A stretch of DNA of 64,000 nucleotides from SHWC01 sp050173345 (GCA_050173345.1 JBFXKW010000002.1:496001-560000); one strand, 5' to 3'; shown: positions 53,364 through 62,329, counted from the first letter of the stretch. Notes: generated by a model not told the origin, from the letters alone. Numbers and translations: made by a program.

Positions 53364-56153
53364 ATGGCGTCGCCGAGTGCGCTCGATCGCATGATGTTGG
53401 GGCCGGCGGGCCTTGCGCTGAGCGAGGACGAGTATGCACAGGCGGTCGCCGGCATGGGCGCCGGCTGGCTCGACCGCGAGGCACCCTCGACGCCGCCCGG
53501 CGGCCTCCCCCACCAGTTCCTGTCCTGGAGCGCCGACAGGTTTCGCATCGCGCGCGGGCCTGACCCGCTGCCCGGCCCGCTTGCGACGTATCGGGACGTC
53601 TGGTTCAACGAGCGAGCGAAATCGCCCGATGGCCGCTTGTTGGTCGAGGCGGCGTCGTTCGACGCGCAAGCGCCCGAGCTGTTCGGCGTCGTCCGAATCC
53701 TGTCGCACCCCGCCTGCCAACTCGATGCCGTGGTGGTCGATCTGGAAGCGCCGGCGGCCGACCTCAAATGGCAATGGCCGCTGCGCATCCGCGCCTTCGA
53801 GGAGGACCATGCGGCGCTCGGCCTCGATGCGCTGCGCGGCCTGTGGCCGGCCGGCACGCTGAGCGAGCCGCGCGCCGTCTCGCGCGCCGATGCCCGCGCC
53901 GAAGTGCTCGTCATGCGGGCGAGCGTGCGCGAGGCGCTGCGCCGTTTGCTCGGCCTACCCTATCGGGTGCGCGCCGGTTTCATCCTGCTGCTCGCGCCGG
54001 TGGATCTCGAATGGCGCGAGCTTCACGCCCATGTCGACGCGCTGCTGGCCGAGACCCAGGCCGCCGGGCTTTCGCTGGTTTCCCTGCCGCCCGATGCGCC
54101 GGTGCCCGAGGCGCTCAATCACTGGATCGGCGCGCTTTCGCACAACCTGCCGTTCGACCTCGCGCTCACAGGCTCAACGCCGCGCGATTCCTCGGTCCAC
54201 ATCGTGGACCGCCGGCTGGTGGACAATGCCGCCCTGCCGGAGGCCGCGCGCCGGCTCGGCCGGCGCCTGCGCCGGCTTCCCGAGGATGCCCCGCTCGCGC
54301 TGCCGAAGGCCTCGCTCGAACGCATCGACATGGCGCCGCTGGGCGCGGAGCCGCCCGCCGCGATCGGCGAAGCGCTCGAAAGCCGCGCCGGCGACCTGCC
54401 GTTCCATGCCGAATCGACCGGCGGTGCCGCGATCAGCGAGATCAGCGCGGCCGAGCGCGAGGCACGGCGCGCCGCGGCGCGCGAGGAGCCGGCGCGCTAC
54501 CTGCAGGGCGATGTCTACTGGATGAAGGACGGCACGCCGCTGCTCGAACCGCGCGGCCTCGGGGTCGGGCAACCCTATCTGCTCGACCTCCATATCGGCG
54601 CGCCCGGCGAGGCGCTCGCGACCGCCGATGCCCCCTTCCCCGCCGAGCAGCTCGATTGGGAGCGCGCCGAGGCCTACAAGCTCCAGGTGCTGTTCGCCGA
54701 GCCGAACCAGTGGGACGAGCCGCTGCGCGGCACGCTCGAACTGCCGCGCAGCGGCGCCAGCAGCAAGTGCCGCTTCGCCTTCGCGCCGACCCGGGCCGGG
54801 CCGTTCGCTGGCCGGGTGACCATTCTCTATCGCGGCCGCATCCTGCAGACCGCACTGCTGGAGACCGCGGTGCTGGCGAGCGTCGCCGAGCTGGATGCGC
54901 CGCGCGATGCGCCGCCGCTGCGGCTTCGCGTCGAAGCGCAGATTCGCCACCGCCTCTCCACGCTCGACGACCGCCGGCGCTTCGATGCCTGCCTCGTGCT
55001 CAACCACACGGCCGACCACAGGAGCGCCATGACCGGTGCCGGCAAGGACGGCGCCTTCATCACGACGCTCGACGGCATCAAGCCGCAGCTCGCCAGCATC
55101 AACGGCCTGCTCAACCAAGTGGCGCTCGATACCAAATCATACGCCAAGGGCCTGGGCGCGCCGAAGAATGCCGAGCTGCTGGTGAGCCTCGCCAAGGAAG
55201 GCAATGTGCTCCATCGCCGGCTGGTGACGGACTATATCCAGCGCTCGTCCGCCGCCGAGGAGATCAGGGGCGGCGAGTATTTGCAGATCGTCAGCGCGCA
55301 GCCGGACGCCCTGTTGCCGCTCGAGTTCGTCTACGAGTTCAAGCCGCCGAAGACCGGCGCGCCGGTCTGCAAGAACGCCAAGCAGGCGCTCAAGGACGGA
55401 AGCTGCCCGGCGAGCTGCGTGCCGAGCGAGAGCCCGGCGCCTCATGTCTGCCCGCTCGGCTTCTGGGGCCTGAGCAAGGTGATCGAACGTCATGTCCACG
55501 ATCCCGCGCTCGGTGAGGGCGCCAAGGTGCTGAGCGAGCCCGAGCTCGGCCGCGACGTGCTGACGCTCAAGGGTGCGGGCCTGCTGGCGGCGAGCGAGCA
55601 GGTGCCGAAGGCCGACCGCGCCAGCCTCGCCAAAGGTGTCGGCAAGGCCTGGGGCAAGGTGACGACCGCGAACAGCTGGGCCGACTGGAAGAAGGGCGTG
55701 CAGGCGGCGAAGCCCGTGCTGCTCGTCGCCCTGCCCCATGCAGGCGGCAGCGGCGCCGAGATCAGCCTCGAGATCGGCGGCGACGTGCTGGAGAGCCTCT
55801 ACATCGACCAAGACTATGTGCGCCCCGACCCGGAGCGGCCGCCGCCGGTCGCGATCCTGCTCGGCTGCGATACCGCGAACGTCGCCTATACGGATGCCTA
55901 TGCGCGGCACGTCGCGGTGTTCCGCCAGGCCGATGCCGCGCTCGTGCTCGGCACGGTGGCGACCGTGCTCGGCGCGGACGCCGCCAAGATGGCGGCGCGG
56001 CTGGTCGCCCATCTGAGCAAGGCGGTGCGCGGCAAGCCGGGCCGCTTCGGCGAGGTGCTGCGCGAGGCCAAGCGGCTCGCCGTCGCCGACAGCCTGATGA
56101 TCGCCCTCTGCCTGGTCGCGTTCGGCGATGCCGATTGGCAGATCGAGGCTTGA
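53364..56153 (+). CDS. CHAT-domain (caspase-like) protease
   Basis: A 929-residue soluble protein. The C-terminal part, from about residue 540, is a CHAT domain, the caspase-related Cys protease fold: 'ALLPLEFVYEF' (substrate-pocket strand), 'CPLGFWGLSKVIERH', the catalytic His in 'LLVALPHAGGSG' (H792), the catalytic Cys in 'AILLGCDT' (C835), 'ADAALVLGTVATVLGADAA' and the usual ending 'AFGDADWQIEA'. Four cysteines between residues 669 and 696 (C669, C681, C685, C696) form an insertion that may bind zinc. Residues 1-400 hold an unassigned domain with a 'LSHNLPFDLAL' motif (260 region), and 400-530 is beta-sandwich-like. No TPRs or signal peptide are visible. An MBL-fold gene follows 18 bases downstream. 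Confidence 0.88.
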   Translation: MASPSALDRMMLGPAGLALSEDEYAQAVAGMGAGWLDREAPSTPPGGLPHQFLSWSADRFRIARGPDPLPGPLATYRDVWFNERAKSPDGRLLVEAASFDAQAPELFGVVRILSHPACQLDAVVVDLEAPAADLKWQWPLRIRAFEEDHAALGLDALRGLWPAGTLSEPRAVSRADARAEVLVMRASVREALRRLLGLPYRVRAGFILLLAPVDLEWRELHAHVDALLAETQAAGLSLVSLPPDAPVPEALNHWIGALSHNLPFDLALTGSTPRDSSVHIVDRRLVDNAALPEAARRLGRRLRRLPEDAPLALPKASLERIDMAPLGAEPPAAIGEALESRAGDLPFHAESTGGAAISEISAAEREARRAAAREEPARYLQGDVYWMKDGTPLLEPRGLGVGQPYLLDLHIGAPGEALATADAPFPAEQLDWERAEAYKLQVLFAEPNQWDEPLRGTLELPRSGASSKCRFAFAPTRAGPFAGRVTILYRGRILQTALLETAVLASVAELDAPRDAPPLRLRVEAQIRHRLSTLDDRRRFDACLVLNHTADHRSAMTGAGKDGAFITTLDGIKPQLASINGLLNQVALDTKSYAKGLGAPKNAELLVSLAKEGNVLHRRLVTDYIQRSSAAEEIRGGEYLQIVSAQPDALLPLEFVYEFKPPKTGAPVCKNAKQALKDGSCPASCVPSESPAPHVCPLGFWGLSKVIERHVHDPALGEGAKVLSEPELGRDVLTLKGAGLLAASEQVPKADRASLAKGVGKAWGKVTTANSWADWKKGVQAAKPVLLVALPHAGGSGAEISLEIGGDVLESLYIDQDYVRPDPERPPPVAILLGCDTANVAYTDAYARHVAVFRQADAALVLGTVATVLGADAAKMAARLVAHLSKAVRGKPGRFGEVLREAKRLAVADSLMIALCLVAFGDADWQIEA

Positions 56154-56171
56154 ACCGAGGGGAGCCGTGAC

Positions 56172-57266
56172 ATGCCCGCGCCGTTCTTCCGCATCGAGAT
56201 GCTGCCCGCCCGTCATGGCGACTGCCTGTGGGTCGAGTATGGCGAGGGCGACGACACGCACCGGCTGCTGATCGACGGCGGGCCGGTCAGCACCTTCGAC
56301 TACATCAAGAAACGCCTCGACCGCGTGCCGATGGGCGAGCGCGCCTTCGAGCTCATCGTGCTGAGCCATGTCGATGCCGACCATGTCGAAGGGCTGGTGC
56401 GGCTGTTCGCCGAGCAGCCCTTGCCCTTCGCGGTCGATCGGGTGTGGTTCAACGGCTGGCGCCAGATGAAGAAGTCGCACGGCCTGCTCGGCGCGCTGCA
56501 GGGCGAGTTCCTGAGCGCGCTGCTCGCCCGCCGCGTGCCCAGGGCGTGGAAGCCCGATGCGCCGCCCTGGGTCGTGCTGAAGGACGGCAAGCTGCCGGCG
56601 ACGACGCTGCCCGGCGGCCTGAAGCTGACCCTGGTGTCGCCGACCCCGAGCAAGCTGCAGCAGATGGCGAAGGCGTGGGAGAAGGCGATGGACAAGGCGG
56701 GCATCGAGCCGGGCGATCTGGACGCCGCCTGGCAGAAGCTCGCTCAGACCAAGAAGTTCATCCCGAAGCAGGGGCTGCTCGGCGCGGCGCCGAACCTGGA
56801 CGCCTTGTTGAAGGCGCAGTTCGTGCGCGACCAGGCGGCACCGAACGGCAGCAGCATCGCCTTCCTTGCGGAGTATGCCGGCAAGAGCGCACTGTTCCTC
56901 GCCGACGCGCACCCGGACGCGGTGGCGGCCTCGCTCAAGCGGCTGTGCAAGGAGCGGCGCGCGAAGCGGCTCAAGGTCGACGCGGTCAAGGTGTCGCACC
57001 ATGGCAGCAAGAACAACACCAACGATGAGCTGCTGAGCCTGGTCGAGAGCCCGCGCTGGCTGATCAGCACCAACGGCGACCAGTTCAAGCATCCCGACAA
57101 GCCGTGCATCGCGCGCATCCTCAAGCTCGCCAAGCCCGACGCGCTCTACTTCAACTATCGGAGCGAATACACCAAGCCCTGGATCGCGGCGGCCGCGCAG
57201 AAGAAGTTCGGCTATCGCGCGATCGTCCGGCCGGAGTCCGCGACGGCGCTCGAGGTGCCGCTCTAG
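56172..57266 (+). CDS. ComEC/Rec2-type metallo-beta-lactamase-fold hydrolase, partner of the CHAT protease
   Basis: A 364-residue MBL-fold protein. It starts 'IEMLPARHGDCLWVEYGE' and 'RLLIDGGP', has the metal motif SHVDADHVEG (H66, D68, D70, H71), 'ALFLADAHPDAV' with a further acidic ligand, and 'VKVSHHGSKNNTNDELL', the HHGS motif of ComEC-like nuclease domains. An insertion of about 100 helical residues (roughly 150-245) interrupts the core. GAGGGGA precedes the ATG. Because it is coupled to a caspase-like protease gene, it may be the effector nuclease or the protease substrate (inference). It has no membrane segments, so it is not a DNA-uptake channel. Confidence 0.88.
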   Translation: MPAPFFRIEMLPARHGDCLWVEYGEGDDTHRLLIDGGPVSTFDYIKKRLDRVPMGERAFELIVLSHVDADHVEGLVRLFAEQPLPFAVDRVWFNGWRQMKKSHGLLGALQGEFLSALLARRVPRAWKPDAPPWVVLKDGKLPATTLPGGLKLTLVSPTPSKLQQMAKAWEKAMDKAGIEPGDLDAAWQKLAQTKKFIPKQGLLGAAPNLDALLKAQFVRDQAAPNGSSIAFLAEYAGKSALFLADAHPDAVAASLKRLCKERRAKRLKVDAVKVSHHGSKNNTNDELLSLVESPRWLISTNGDQFKHPDKPCIARILKLAKPDALYFNYRSEYTKPWIAAAAQKKFGYRAIVRPESATALEVPL

Positions 57267-57447
57267 GAAGCGGGTACGCACGCCTTGCTATGGCATGGAT
57301 ATCAAACGGCAAATGAACGCCTGAACGGAGCAGCAGCCGAGCGCGGCCGGCAGCGGTGACCGGGGCGGCCGGTTCGGCTAATATCGGCCCTGTGAGCGGC
57401 ATCGATCCCGGCAAGAGGGTCGAGCGCGGGGCAGGAAAAAAACACGA

Positions 57448-58479
57448 ATGGGGGCTAGCGTGTACCGTACCAATACGGGCGAAGAACTTTTCATCATCGA
57501 CGGGCATACCCACTTCTGGGATGCGAGTCCCGCCAACCAGCGCAACATCCACGGCAAGCAGTTCATCGACTGCTTCTATGCCTACCATTCCGCGCTGAGC
57601 CCGAAGGAGGCGCTCTGGCCCAAGGACAAGTTCGAGAGATACGACAGCGAGGCGATGTATCGCGACCTCTTCGTCGACGGTCCCGATGACATGGCGATCA
57701 TCCAGCCGACCTATCTGCTCGACTTCTACACCAAGGGCTTCAACACCACCGAGCAGAACGCCGCGATCACCCAAAAGTATCCCGACCGCTTCATCCTCAA
57801 CGGCGCGTTCGACCCGCGCGACGGCGAGCGCGCGCTCGACCATCTGCACGCGCTCAAGGAGACCTACGGCATCAAGGGGCTGAAGCTCTACACCGCCGAA
57901 TGGAAGGGCTCGTCACGCGGCTGGAAGCTCAACGACCCGAACGCCTATCGCTGCTTCGAGCTGTGCGAGAAGCTCGGCATCAAGAACATCCATATCCACA
58001 AGGGCCCGACCATTACGCCGCTCGACAAGGACGCCTTCGACGTCGCCGACGTCGACCATGCGGCGACCGACTTCCAGAACCTGAACTTCATCGTCGAGCA
58101 TGTCGGCCTGCCGCGGCTCGACGATTTCTGCTGGATCGCGGTGCAGGAGCCGAACGTCTATGGCGGGCTCGCGGTCGCCATGGCCTTCATGCACAGCCGG
58201 CCGCGCTATTTCGCCGAGGTGATGGCGGAGCTCCTGTTCTGGCTCGGCGAGGACCGCCTCCTGTTCGGCAGCGACTATGCGATCTGGACGCCGAAATGGC
58301 TGGTCGAGACGTTCATGGCCTTCGAGCTGCCGGACGACGTCAAGCGGGAACGCGGCGTCGATCTCACCCCGGAGGCCAAGAAGAAGATCCTCGGCCTCAA
58401 CGCGGCGCGGCTCTACGGCGTCGATATCGAGGCGCAGAAGGCGAAGCTTCGAGGCAGCACGGCCAGGGCCGCCGAATAG
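57448..58479 (+). CDS. Amidohydrolase family protein
   Basis: A 343-residue metal-dependent hydrolase of the amidohydrolase-2 group. The first metal motif is 'FIIDGHTHFWDASP' and the later ligands are in 'FIVEHVGLPRL' and 'LLFGSDYAIW'. The segment 'QRNIHGKQFIDCFYAYHSALSPKEALWPKDKF' near residues 30-65 is unlike uronate isomerases and matches members found near soluble di-iron monooxygenases. Decarboxylase-type chemistry is possible. The ATG at 57448 is used; a GTG at 57460 has the better GGGGG ribosome-binding sequence and would drop four residues. The DUF59 gene follows 8 bases downstream. Confidence 0.88.
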   Translation: MGASVYRTNTGEELFIIDGHTHFWDASPANQRNIHGKQFIDCFYAYHSALSPKEALWPKDKFERYDSEAMYRDLFVDGPDDMAIIQPTYLLDFYTKGFNTTEQNAAITQKYPDRFILNGAFDPRDGERALDHLHALKETYGIKGLKLYTAEWKGSSRGWKLNDPNAYRCFELCEKLGIKNIHIHKGPTITPLDKDAFDVADVDHAATDFQNLNFIVEHVGLPRLDDFCWIAVQEPNVYGGLAVAMAFMHSRPRYFAEVMAELLFWLGEDRLLFGSDYAIWTPKWLVETFMAFELPDDVKRERGVDLTPEAKKKILGLNAARLYGVDIEAQKAKLRGSTARAAE

Positions 58480-58487
58480 GCCCCGGC

Positions 58488-59234
58488 ATGGCCGGGCCGA
58501 TCGAGGCGCGGCGCGACGAGGTCTGGCGTCGGCTCGGCCGCGTCGCCGACCCCGAGCTCGACGAGGCGGTCACCGATCTCGGCTTCATCCGCTCGGTCGA
58601 GATCGGGGCGAACGGCAGTGTCGAGATCGCCTTCCGCCTGCCGACCTATTGGTGCTCGGCCAATTTCGCCTTCCTGATGGCGGACGACATGCGGCGCGAG
58701 GTCGGCGCGCTGCCCTGGGTGACCGAGGTCCACCCGCGCCTGCTCGACCACATGTACGCGGAGCAGATCAACGCGGGCGTCGCATGCGGCGCCTCGTTCA
58801 GGCAGGTCTTCGGCGCGGAGGTCGCGGACGAGACGCTCGATGCCTTGCGCACCCGGTTCCTGCGCAAGGCGTTCCAGCGCCGCCAGGAGGCCGTGCTCGT
58901 CGCCCTGATCGAAGCCGGCCACGCGCCCCCGGCGCTCATCGCCCTCGACCTCGCGGGTCTGGAGGCGCTCGCGCTTCCGGATGCCGACTGGCCGCTGAAG
59001 CGGCGGCGCTATCTGGAGATGCGGCACCGCCTCGCGTCTTCGCCGCCCACGGATGCCGAACTTGTCTTCGTCGACCTCGACGGCGCGCCGCTCTCGGCGG
59101 ATCGCTTCGAGGCGCATCTCCAGACGCTGCGCAGCGTGCGCCTTAACATGGAGTTCAACGGCGCGCTGTGCCGCGGACTTCTCGCCGTGCGCGAGGCGCC
59201 GGAACGCACCGCGGGAAATCCCCCGGCGGGCTGA
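58488..59234 (+). CDS. DUF59 (MIP18-type) iron-sulfur assembly-like protein
   Basis: A 248-residue protein with an N-terminal MIP18/DUF59 domain of about 90 residues ('VWRRLGRVADPELDEAVTDLGFIRSVEI', 'VEIAFRLPTYWCSANFAFLMADDMR'), in which the reactive Cys is in TYWCS. Such domains help insert iron or iron-sulfur centres. The rest (residues 95-248) is an extra helical region not found in short PaaD-like proteins. Amidohydrolase plus DUF59 pairs are known next to propane/acetone-type soluble di-iron monooxygenases, but none lies in this window. The start at 58488 avoids a long shadow leader across the amidohydrolase gene. Confidence 0.85.
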   Translation: MAGPIEARRDEVWRRLGRVADPELDEAVTDLGFIRSVEIGANGSVEIAFRLPTYWCSANFAFLMADDMRREVGALPWVTEVHPRLLDHMYAEQINAGVACGASFRQVFGAEVADETLDALRTRFLRKAFQRRQEAVLVALIEAGHAPPALIALDLAGLEALALPDADWPLKRRRYLEMRHRLASSPPTDAELVFVDLDGAPLSADRFEAHLQTLRSVRLNMEFNGALCRGLLAVREAPERTAGNPPAG

Positions 59235-59330
59235 TCGATCGGCCTCGACACTCCTCGAAATACCTCTTCCGTTTCAAAGCACTATGCGACACGGGCCGGT
59301 TCGCGCCCATGCTTCGGCTTTGCGTGGAAC

Positions 59331-59362
59331 ATCCTTATATAAAAATATCTTTATATAAAGAT
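59331..59362. promoter_or_regulatory. Two tandem 16-base palindromes, candidate operator of the met operon
   Basis: ATCCTTATATAAAAAT (59331-59346) and ATCTTTATATAAAGAT (59347-59362) lie head to tail and differ at two positions; the second is a perfect palindrome. They form an AT-rich island in GC-rich DNA 50 bases ahead of the ArsR-family gene, the expected place for autoregulation by an ArsR/SahR-type repressor. The TATATA cores could also serve as -10 sequence. Confidence 0.75.
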
Positions 59363-59411
59363 GGAAACCTGTATGATATCCCGGCTTGGCAGCGAGAATC
59401 AGGGGCAGCGG

Positions 59412-60374
59412 ATGGACCGGATCCTCGACGGCTTGAGGGCGGCGGCGGAGCTGACTCGGCTGCGCATTCTCGCGCTGTGCACGCGGGCCGACCTCACGGT
59501 GAGCGACTTGGTGCGCATCCTCGGGCAGAGCCAACCGCGCATCTCCCACCATCTCAAGCAGCTCGCCGAGGCCGGGCTGCTCGTGCGCTATCGCGAAGGC
59601 CAATGGATCTACCACCGCGTCGCGACCGGCGGCGCGGGCGGCCGGGTCGCGAGCGCCGTGGTCGGCCTGATCGCGAGTGAAACGCCGCATTTCTCGGCCG
59701 ACCTCGCGCGCCTCGAAGAGGTCTCGCAGGATCGCCACGCCGCGGCCGAAGCCTATTTCAGCGCGAACGCCGAGAACTGGGACCGCATCCGCTCGCTCCA
59801 TGTCGACGAGGCCAAGGTCGAGCGCGCCATCGCGGAGATGACCGCCGATCTCGACGCCAGGAACCTGCTCGACATCGGCACCGGCACCGGCCGCATGCTG
59901 CAGCTCCTGAGCGGACGCCTGGACGAGGCCGTCGGCGTCGACATCAACCGCGACATGCTGCGCATCGCGCGGGTCAATCTCGAGCGCGGCGGCGTGCGAA
60001 ACTGCCATGTCCGGCTCGCCGACATGTACCGCCTGCCCTGGGCGGACGGCTCGTTCGACTGCGCCGTGCTGCACCAGGTGCTGCACTATGCCGAGCATCC
60101 CGCCGCCGTGATCGGCGAGGCTGCGCGCGTGCTGCGGCCCGATGGCCGCCTCCTGATCGTCGATTTCGCCCCGCACAAGCTCGACGAGCTGCGCAGCTCG
60201 CATGCCCATCGCTGGCTCGGCTTCGAGGACGATGACGTCTCCTCCTGGTGTAAGGCCGGCGGCCTCGACATCGAGCGGACGCGCCGGCTGCGCGGGCGGC
60301 CGCTCGTGGTCTCGATCTGGCGCGCGCGACGCCTCGCGCCCGACATGCCCGTCGAGGGCCGGAGGGCGGCATGA
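59412..60374 (+). CDS. ArsR-family regulator fused to a SAM-dependent methyltransferase
   Basis: A 320-residue two-domain protein. Residues 1-90 are an ArsR winged helix ('DLTVSDLVRILGQSQPRISHHLKQLAEAGLLVRYREGQW' is its core), and the rest is a class I methyltransferase with 'LLDIGTGTGRMLQLL' (SAM loop), 'VGVDINRDMLRIAR' and 'GSFDCAVLHQVLHY'. Such fusions precede metF/metH in many alphaproteobacteria and resemble the SAH/SAM-responding SahR regulators of methionine genes. AGGGGCAG stands before the ATG at 59412; ATGs at 59361 and 59373 are alternatives, but the first lies inside the palindromic operator. Its stop overlaps metF (ATGA). Confidence 0.9.
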   Translation: MDRILDGLRAAAELTRLRILALCTRADLTVSDLVRILGQSQPRISHHLKQLAEAGLLVRYREGQWIYHRVATGGAGGRVASAVVGLIASETPHFSADLARLEEVSQDRHAAAEAYFSANAENWDRIRSLHVDEAKVERAIAEMTADLDARNLLDIGTGTGRMLQLLSGRLDEAVGVDINRDMLRIARVNLERGGVRNCHVRLADMYRLPWADGSFDCAVLHQVLHYAEHPAAVIGEAARVLRPDGRLLIVDFAPHKLDELRSSHAHRWLGFEDDDVSSWCKAGGLDIERTRRLRGRPLVVSIWRARRLAPDMPVEGRRAA

Positions 60375-61270
60375 GGAAAGCGCCCGTCGAGGTTTCCTTC
60401 GAGTTCTTCCCGCCCAAGGACGAGGCGGCGGCGACGCAGCTCTGGTCCACGGTCGAGCGCCTGGCGCCGCTTCACCCGCGCTTCGTCTCGGTCACCTATG
60501 GCGCCGGCGGCTCGACCCGGGAGCGCACCCACGCGGCCGTGCAGCGCATCCTGCAGGAGACGCCGCTCACGCCGGCGGCCCACCTGACCTGCATCGGCGC
60601 GAACCGCGGCGAGATCGACGGGATCGCACGGCGCTATCGTGCGCTCGGGGTCCGCCACATCGTCGCGCTCAGGGGCGATCTGCCGACCGATGCCGCCGCC
60701 TATGCCGTGCATCCCGATGGCTATGCCAACGCCGCGGAACTGGTAGAGGGACTCAGGCGCGTCGCCGACTTCGACATCGCCGTCGCGGCGTACCCCGAGA
60801 CCCATCGCGAGGCAAGGAGTCCCCAGGCCGACCTCGACCATCTGAAGCGCAAGCTCGATGCCGGCGCCTCGCGCGCCATCACGCAGTTCTTCTGCGCGCC
60901 GGAAACCTTCCTGCGCTTCGTCGAGCGGGCGCGCGCCGCCGGCATCGACGCCGAGATCGTGCCGGGCATCCTGCCGATCACGAACTTCAAGAGCTTCGAG
61001 AGTTTCGCCGCGCGCTGCACCGTCGACATCCCACCCTCGTTCGCGGCGCGCTTCGAGGGCCTCGACGACGATCCCGAGACGCGGCGCCTGATCGCGGCCG
61101 CGGTCGCCATCGAGCAATGCGGCGCGCTGCGCGAGGCCGGCGTCGACAAGTTCCATTTCTACACGCTGAACCGGCCCGAGCTGACCCGCGCGATCTGCCA
61201 CGCGCTCGGCTTGAGGGCGGACGACGCACCGGGCCCGGGGCCCGCCGAGGAAACCAGGGCGACCGTTTGA
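60371..61270 (+). CDS. metF: 5,10-methylenetetrahydrofolate reductase
   Basis: A 299-residue flavin TIM-barrel enzyme that reduces methylene-THF to methyl-THF for methionine synthesis. Family blocks are 'VSFEFFPPKDEAA' (with the catalytic Glu), 'VSVTYGAGGSTRERT', 'AHLTCIGANRGEIDGIARRY', 'LRGDLPTDA', 'HLKRKLDAGASRAITQFFCAPETFLRF' and 'ILPITNFKS'. It overlaps the regulator gene by 4 bases and precedes metH by one base, so methyl donor synthesis and use are co-expressed. Confidence 0.95.
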   Translation: MRKAPVEVSFEFFPPKDEAAATQLWSTVERLAPLHPRFVSVTYGAGGSTRERTHAAVQRILQETPLTPAAHLTCIGANRGEIDGIARRYRALGVRHIVALRGDLPTDAAAYAVHPDGYANAAELVEGLRRVADFDIAVAAYPETHREARSPQADLDHLKRKLDAGASRAITQFFCAPETFLRFVERARAAGIDAEIVPGILPITNFKSFESFAARCTVDIPPSFAARFEGLDDDPETRRLIAAAVAIEQCGALREAGVDKFHFYTLNRPELTRAICHALGLRADDAPGPGPAEETRATV

Positions 61271-61271
61271 C

Positions 61272-62329
61272 ATGACCGAGAGACAGGACCGCATCGCCGC
61301 CCTCGAGGCGGCCGCCAGGGAGCGTATCCTGGTGCTCGATGGCGCCATGGGCACCATGATCCAGGCGCGCGACCTCGGCGAGGCCGATTTCCGCGGCGAT
61401 CGCTTGAAGGGCCATGGCTGCGACCTGAAAGGCGACAACGACCTGCTCGTGCTCACCCAGCCGGCGATCGTCGAGGAGATTCATCGCGAATTCCTGGATG
61501 CCGGTGCCGACATCGTCACCACCAACAGCTTCAACGCCAACCCGATCTCGCAGGCTGACTACCGGCTCGAAGCGGCGGTGCCCGAGCTGGCCTACGAAGC
61601 GGCGCGGATCGCCCGCGTCGCAGCCGATGCGACGAGCACGAGCGACAAGCCGCGCTTCGTCGCCGGCGCGCTCGGGCCGACCAACAAGACCGCCTCGATC
61701 TCGCCCGATGTCTCCAACCCGGGCTTCCGCGCCGTCGGCTTCGACGATCTGCGCGCCTGCTACCGCGAAGCCGCCGCCGGTCTGATCGAGGGCGGCAGCG
61801 ACCTCATCATCATCGAGACCGTGTTCGACACCTTGAACGCCAAGGCGGCGCTCTTCGCGCTCGCCGAGCTCTATGACGAGATGGACGTGCGGCTGCCGAT
61901 CATCGTCTCGGCGACGATCAGCGACCTGTCCGGCCGCACGCTGAGCGGCCAGACGCCGGAAGCCTTCTACCACTCGGTGAGCCACGCCGAGCCCTTCGCG
62001 GTCGGCCTCAACTGCTCGCTCGGCGCGGAGCAGCTCAGGCCCTATGTCGCGGCGCTTTCCGGCGTTGCCGGGTGCCTGGTCTCGGCCTATCCCAATGCCG
62101 GCCTGCCCGACGAGCTCGGCGAATACCGCGAGGCGCCGCACGAGACTGCGGCGCACCTCAAGGAATGGGCCGAGGCCGGCCTGCTCAACCTGGTCGGCGG
62201 CTGCTGCGGCACGACGCCCGAGCACATCCGCGCCATCGCCGAGGCGGTCGCCGGCCTGCCGCCGCGCGAGGCGCACCGCCACGCACCCCGGCTCCGGCTC
62301 TCCGGCCTCGAGCCGCTCGAGGTGCGGCG

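Noticed and set aside
56172..57266. DNA-uptake protein ComEC
   Set aside because: Only the MBL part is present; the competence membrane domain and OB fold are missing.
55137..57281. 714-codon open frame antisense to the CHAT and MBL genes
   Set aside because: No recognisable domain, and it covers two genes with catalytic residues in frame.
59235..59411. SAM riboswitch ahead of the methionine operon
   Set aside because: The leader has tandem DNA palindromes fitting an ArsR operator and no SAM-I or SAM-II-like core that I could fold.
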